Source of the DNA: Pyrrhosoma nymphula
Taxonomy: Eukaryota > Arthropoda > Insecta > Odonata > Coenagrionidae
Assembly: GCA_963573305.1 (NCBI GenBank)
Contig: OY754329.1
Coordinates: forward strand, 82,270,576-82,334,575
DNA: 64,000 nucleotides
Direction: 5' to 3'
Position 1 is the stretch's first letter. Every line of letters starts with the position of its first letter. Below, piece by piece: positions 59,109-64,000 of the stretch. The position numbers and the translations under genes are program-made. Below the pieces are notes generated by a model, which saw only the letters and a program-made list of their open reading frames with translations, was not told where the DNA came from and searched no databases.

Positions 59109-59109
59109 A
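59104..59109 (+). promoter_or_regulatory. AATAAA overlapping the stop codon
   Basis: The hexamer AATAAA spans the TAA stop of the shared last exon. I saw no other exact AATAAA within the next 300 bases, so it may be the poly-A signal, which would give a very short 3' UTR. Confidence 0.35.
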
Positions 59110-62100
59110 AAGAAAATGTTTACAAAAGATGATTACTTTTGTACGAATGTTGCTTGGATCATAGAAGAAAGATATTTTCTATTGAAATCCTTATAGAGGG
59201 TCAAAGTAAAAAAAAATACTCAATAATCAGTCTTATCAGAATAACATTTTCCCCAAATGCTTAATTTCACTCTTTAACTTGGCATGGAAAGTATTTTAAT
59301 ATTTAATATTTAAAGTGTTTAATCATACAAAATATAAAATAATTCAAAATTAAATATGGCTATGTATTATTTCACTGGACTTATTATACACTTTCTCCTA
59401 TAGTATATTTCCATAAGATCACACACTAATTTATTCCCACATCCTTTATGAAGGCTAAAAATTCCCATCTCAAACATTCAAAGTTTTACCGTGTTTCCAG
59501 AAATGTTGTTCAACACATAAGTTAAATTAATGAAATAACTATGGAAATTACTGTAGTTGAGGAGTCTTTACTCTTTCAAATTCTTGCTTGGTTTCATGAT
59601 ACTTATTTAATTTATTTGATGGATTTTTATTTCCAATCGCGTTTAACACTCATAAGAGCTATTCAAATTCAGGCAACATTGGGGAACATTCAATAATTTT
59701 ATAACTATTTGAATGAAAATATCACTTATTTAAATACAGAGCATCTAAATGTTGTCGACGACTTGAGTCATTTTTTGAAGAATTTTCTAGCAAAAACATT
59801 CGCCCGCAAAGTGGCTTCAAAAATCTACATCATCAGAAACCCAGCAGATGACACCATTGAAGGACATTGCTGCCAGAAATACGACTTTTTTCCATTAAGA
59901 AATTACGATGACTATATAAAATGTTTCTCTGGTGATCCACAATCATTTCCACAAAGATCATTTCAAGAATTTGGAGAGGAAAATATCATACATTCCAACC
60001 TTTATTTTTAAAGCGCTTCATATTGAAGAGATTAATAATTTAATAATTAATCGTTTCATATTTTCGTAAAATATTATTTTTTATATTGAAGTGAATAATA
60101 ATTTACCAATAAATAGTTTTATATTTAAGCAAAATATTTTTTCATGAATTAAAAATCAATACTTGTATTAGCACAGCAAATAAACACTTTGAGCTGAAAT
60201 AGAGATTGAAACTTTAGCTTGCGGCATAGCCAACTTTAGTGGAGACAACTGAGCGAAACAGAGCATAATGAATAATTAGTCGTTTCACGGGAGTAAAGGA
60301 TGAAACTTCAGTTTTTTTACAAAAAAAGCTTTAAATTTATTTAAAAACTGAACCCTGCAAAATGAGGACAATTCTATTAGGTACATTGTTGCCACATTTA
60401 TTTGCATCTGGTACCTCTGTTACTAATCGTGTTGAATTGGGCAAATTCCGTCATAGCACGTAATCGTATCATAACCTATGCACTCTATGGGGAATCATCT
60501 TAAACACTTTTAATGTCCATGTAATTTGCTCCAATGCTCCATACTCTTAGGCACTGCCTTGAGTCAAAATGACTAACACGACCGGAATGTCCTTGTGTGT
60601 TATCTCACACCTTCCGGAGAAATGAAGAAAATAACCGCGAGGATGAAGAAATTGTGAGATAAGAGTTCTGTTAACTCTTCAACAATCCTCAAGAAATTAA
60701 TTTCTATGCAAATTAAACGTGTAAACAACCAATAAAATTATTCATAAATGATCTATTTTATCCTTTTGTTAAAATAAGCAGCTTGAACACAGTTTTTGGT
60801 CATGAAAAGTAAAAGATAAATACTATTCCTTCCCATCTATGAGACCGGTTTGAGGATTTTCATGGATCTCAATTCCAATATTAGAAACTCTAAAAAAATT
60901 ATTGACATTATCTGGAGGTTATTTGCAGGATGTTTAACAATTACATATACGGAACCACTTTACTCTCCCGAGTGTTTGATGCAACCACATATAACTCCAA
61001 GTTCATTCCAGCTGGTTTTAGGGGAGCTTCTTATATTTGAACTCCAGGAACTCCAGTTCTGTTTTCCATAAGGTGTTTGGGACATGATAAAGATCGAATA
61101 AATGGGGAGCATCCCGAATATAGACGTCCTACGAAGAGCTGAGATATTGAGATTTCGTGAAAAAGAGGAGAGTACATTGGAAGCATTCTGAGAAAAAACC
61201 ATCTCAGGAAAAAAATAAAGGATGGGGAAATAAATGTATGGTGTTACTGAGGGAGGCCTAGGTTTACCTTGAAGCGAATACAAAAGTTCACGACAAAAAT
61301 AATGCAAGGCGTCAAAATCCAAGTTCATGAAAGAATAAAGCTGGAGGAAGAGTGGAGTGGAGCTGAAGCAAACCAATCTTTGAATAGTTGACTACTGATG
61401 CTGGTGAATTTCTGTAACTCTTATTTTAAGGAGGTTCACCGCTGAGAAACTTGCAAACAAAGCTATGGTTCACATTTAACATTAAATGAATACTTTCACA
61501 CTCTTGCTCACATTTTCCCACACACGCCACGATAAATGTCAACAATAAGTGAGTAAAAGTTAAACAGATAAATATCCTCGCCAAAATGCTCCATGGCTCC
61601 TCCAACTTTTGAACACTACATTTCTCGTAAAAGATGTGTCACTTTTTTATTACGTAAAAATATCATACTAAAACTCATCTTTAAGAGCACCAGCAATGAG
61701 GATCTTCGTAATTCTGGGAATGCATCTTAATATACAACTTTTTACATCCTTTATTCTTTACTTAAGAGCATTGGTAAGTACATTGTGTGCATCTGGGGCC
61801 AATGCAAAAACAAACCTACTATTTTAAATTGGTTAAATTACCGGAAGTTATTACTTCCGAAAGAGATATTTTCAATAGAGAATACAACACAATATCACCC
61901 ACTTCAAGAATATTATGACAAGTACATATATTGGTATTAGTATATTAGTAGTTACATTATGGATGCATAACAAGTAAGTATATTAATATGAGTACATTAG
62001 TAGCTACTACATGCATGTATAACAAGTACATAAAATAGTAAAATTATACTAGTACTAAACTGAGTTGCAGAACGTTTAAGAAGCATACACTATCAATTGG

Positions 62101-62620
62101 GTTACCTGGGTCACAGACAAAATGAAATATTGGAGATAGAAGAAAAGAAAGATGAAACTTTTATTTACGTGAAAGAAAAGGGAATCAAGTTTTTATCTCG
62201 TCAATTCATGAACCGACTATTCATGCACAGAATGGTCAAAAATACAACTAAGACAGCGCTCTAGAAGGCATATATGAAATAACAGTTTTCACTCTCTATC
62301 ATTTGTATATTTTTAGAACAGTTTTGATGATATCTGAGGCAGAGAAATACAATAAAATAGCTGTTCTTTTGAGAAATGCTTTTTTCACCTTGTAAAAGTG
62401 TTGAAAACGATTTTCCTGTTAAGCCAATACAACTGAGGGCAAGTAAATATTCCACCACAATCGACCAAAGTAGGTAATTTTCGCATGACAAACTCTCCTT
62501 TGAAAATCATTGCTAGTTTAAATTGGATGAAACTAACGTTTTAAAACCAAAAATTCCAATGAATGCCGGGAATACAGAGAACGCACAATGGTTGGAGAAC
62601 GATGAAGGTGACGGAGTTGC
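59110..62620. other. Region between the two convergent Gr loci
   Basis: No gene is supported. A frame at 59709-60011 (100 codons) is open but has no family features. Around 61915-62035 a unit of about 62 bases (AACAAGTA.. ATATTAGTA) is repeated about twice. Confidence 0.5.
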
Positions 62621-62758
62621 TCATGGAGATACAGTCGTGAATACGTCAGCCAACGCTGTGGTCGAATTCTGTAGGGCGCAGTCACAGGGAGCACTTTCCT
62701 TCCCGGTCAGCTGGAACTGCACCAATATCACCAGATGAGTTACCACCGCTGCAGTCAT
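62621..62758 (-). CDS. Last exon of a second, convergent Gr gene
   Basis: On the minus strand, acceptor TGATAATGCAG at 62759 is followed by 45 codons and a TGA stop (62623-62621). The exon begins MTAAVVTHLVILVQFQLTGK, identical to the plus-strand last exon except one residue in the first 20. The tail keeps the Cys-x-Cys (APCDCA) and a sequon NST. Phase 0 entry is the same as in the other locus. The preceding exons must lie to the right; I found no FTA.GFF-type exon in the remaining 1.2 kb. A pseudogene copy cannot be fully excluded, but the exon is intact. Confidence 0.88.
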   Translation of the reverse strand: MTAAVVTHLVILVQFQLTGKESAPCDCALQNSTTALADVFTTVSP

Positions 62759-64000
62759 CTGCATTATCATAAAAATATAAAATTTTAATGATACTACCTT
62801 GGCCAAATTTCGTAACTCATTTATGCAGGTGAATTTCACACCTTAGGACGCAGATAACTAAAAATGACAGCCAGAAAGGATTTTCTTATTTGACAATGGC
62901 GAAATTAATTTTAATCGTGGCTAATTAATTATGAAAGAAAGGTGAGGACAATTTTAAGTAATGGTGTTGCTTAACCACACAAAATTGTTATTTCACTACG
63001 TATGATGGGAAGCACTTTTTTACGTTAATATTTCATTCCAGAAAATGCAATGTTTTCGTGAAGAGAAAATTATTATAACTTATTAATTACTAAAATATAA
63101 GTAGCTTAATAAATCAGCATAAAATGATGCATTTTTTTGTAACGATTTTCCAAAGCGTGTAAAGCAAAGAAGTAAATCCATTAGTTTTGGAGAGACTTTT
63201 AAGGCACCTGACGGAAATGAGTATTGATTATTTAAAGGAAATGTTAGTCAAGTTAATGCAACAGAATGATTGGGCTTTAGATGTAATTCCCCATTTCCAA
63301 AACGTTCATCTCACCCTGGTTAACCCTGATGCTGATTATATTTTTGTAATGAAAACCAATTTTTAGGCGTCGATCGTGATTGGTTTTCCAATTCTGGTTG
63401 GCCATGACCACCGAGATATACCTCTCTATCACGGTGATCATAGGTATCTCTCAGTGGTCATGGGTTGGCTGGCCCTGGTTGGTGGGTTACTCCAGTTATA
63501 AGTTGCGAAGTTAGCAACTTTCTCAGGAGGAGAATACAAACTAAGTGTATTTATATTACTGATACATAGCGCAATAGATAATAGATATGCTTAATCATAG
63601 GGTACATAAATTTATACACCGAAGACGGTGAAATATTTCATGAAACCCCCGCTGAAATTCGCCTAGAATTAAGATGGCTTGGTGGTGTAACTGGTTAACC
63701 CACCTGACCAGCAATTGGAAGATCCGGGTTCGAATCACGGTGAAGTCAAATGATATTGTCATAGCAAATGTCACCGTCTTCGGTGTATAACTTTGCACCC
63801 GTGCGCTTGACTGCGTACCACATCATTTCTTTAATGCAATAATTGGAAATTTACATAATTTAGTCAACAAAACAAAAACGTCCTGAAGCTAGATAATTTG
63901 TCAACATGCAATTAAAAAATAAGAAATTTGCATTCTGAGCCACAGAACCACAAGTCAAAAAGCTCTTCAAAAAAAAACCTTCTTCCACAGTCGTCTAATT
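62759..64000. other. Intron or upstream sequence of the minus-strand Gr gene
   Basis: AT-rich, no further exon seen. An imperfect palindrome lies at 63395-63470 and a hairpin with a tRNA-like core at 63612-63791. Confidence 0.5.
63612..63791. repeat. 20-bp inverted repeat around a tRNA-like core
   Basis: TTATACACCGAAGACGG (63612 onward) and its reverse complement ending at 63791 enclose a stretch with TGGCTTGGTGGTGTAACTGG (A-box-like) and CCGGGTTCGAATC (B box). It looks like a SINE or MITE composite, not a tRNA gene. Confidence 0.65.

Noticed and set aside
59709..60011. Open frame of 100 codons between the two Gr loci
   Set aside because: Codons look plausible but no family was recognised, and there is no sign of a gene around it.
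60960..61376. Minus-strand frame of 138 codons and faint plus-strand LINE-like text
   Set aside because: The plus-strand reading is broken by many stops and the resemblance to LINE C-termini is too weak.
1..64000. CRISPR arrays, operons, bacterial promoters or terminators
   Set aside because: The window is animal nuclear DNA with spliced genes; no direct repeat-spacer array was seen.

Overview
The window looks like nuclear DNA of a large, AT-rich, repeat-heavy arthropod genome, most likely an insect. The evidence is insect-type gustatory receptor (Gr) exons with standard GT-AG splice sites, many animal retroelement clades (RTE, Tx1/L1-like, CR1/Jockey-like, Dong/R4-like, Penelope-like), a pogo/Tigger DNA transposon, tRNA-derived SINEs and long AT microsatellites. 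The order of insect cannot be fixed from sequence alone. No bacterial, organellar, rRNA or CRISPR features were seen.

Layout. 1-8570: a decayed Tx1/L1-like LINE split by an apparently intact 3.4-kb DNA transposon (1634-5075, long terminal inverted repeats, 9-bp target duplication, a five-exon frame of about 768 codons). 8573-13025: SINE, Penelope-like fragment with a hammerhead-like motif, THAP scrap, pogo/Tigger pseudogene and a CR1/Jockey-like LINE 3' end. 14759-59108: the main feature, a plus-strand gustatory receptor locus. It has five intact large exons (14759, 26034, 38252, 47435, 51777). Each starts with ATG, encodes about 320-331 residues with six predicted membrane segments, and ends at a phase-0 splice donor just before the last conserved part of the family. 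None has its own C-terminal exons that I could find. One set of three short phase-0 exons at 57753-57821, 58286-58375 and 58974-59108 supplies the missing C-terminus (seventh membrane segment and tail). The simplest reading is that the large exons are alternative first exons spliced to a shared C-terminus, as known for Drosophila Gr28b, Gr39a and Gr23a. The predicted receptors are about 417-428 residues.

The locus grew by tandem duplication of a block of three exon types, called here Z, Y and X: a decayed Z-like scrap (23147), Y1 (26034) and X pseudogene (33594); a Z upstream block with its exon missing (37560), Y2 (38252) and X (47435); then Z (51777). Transposons landed between and inside the copies: a full-length RTE with one nonsense codon (16903-19968), a second member of the DNA transposon family (35663-37490), a LINE whose ATT tail was hit by a Dong/R4-like element (39285-44773), a CR1/Jockey-like tail (48430-48952), and a decayed RTE-type LINE in the last long intron (53480-55130).

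At 62621-62758 on the minus strand lies the final exon of a second, convergent Gr locus, whose other exons must lie beyond the right edge. Its first 20 residues differ at only one position from the shared last exon of the plus-strand locus. All functional statements are inferred from reading; no database search or transcript evidence was available.
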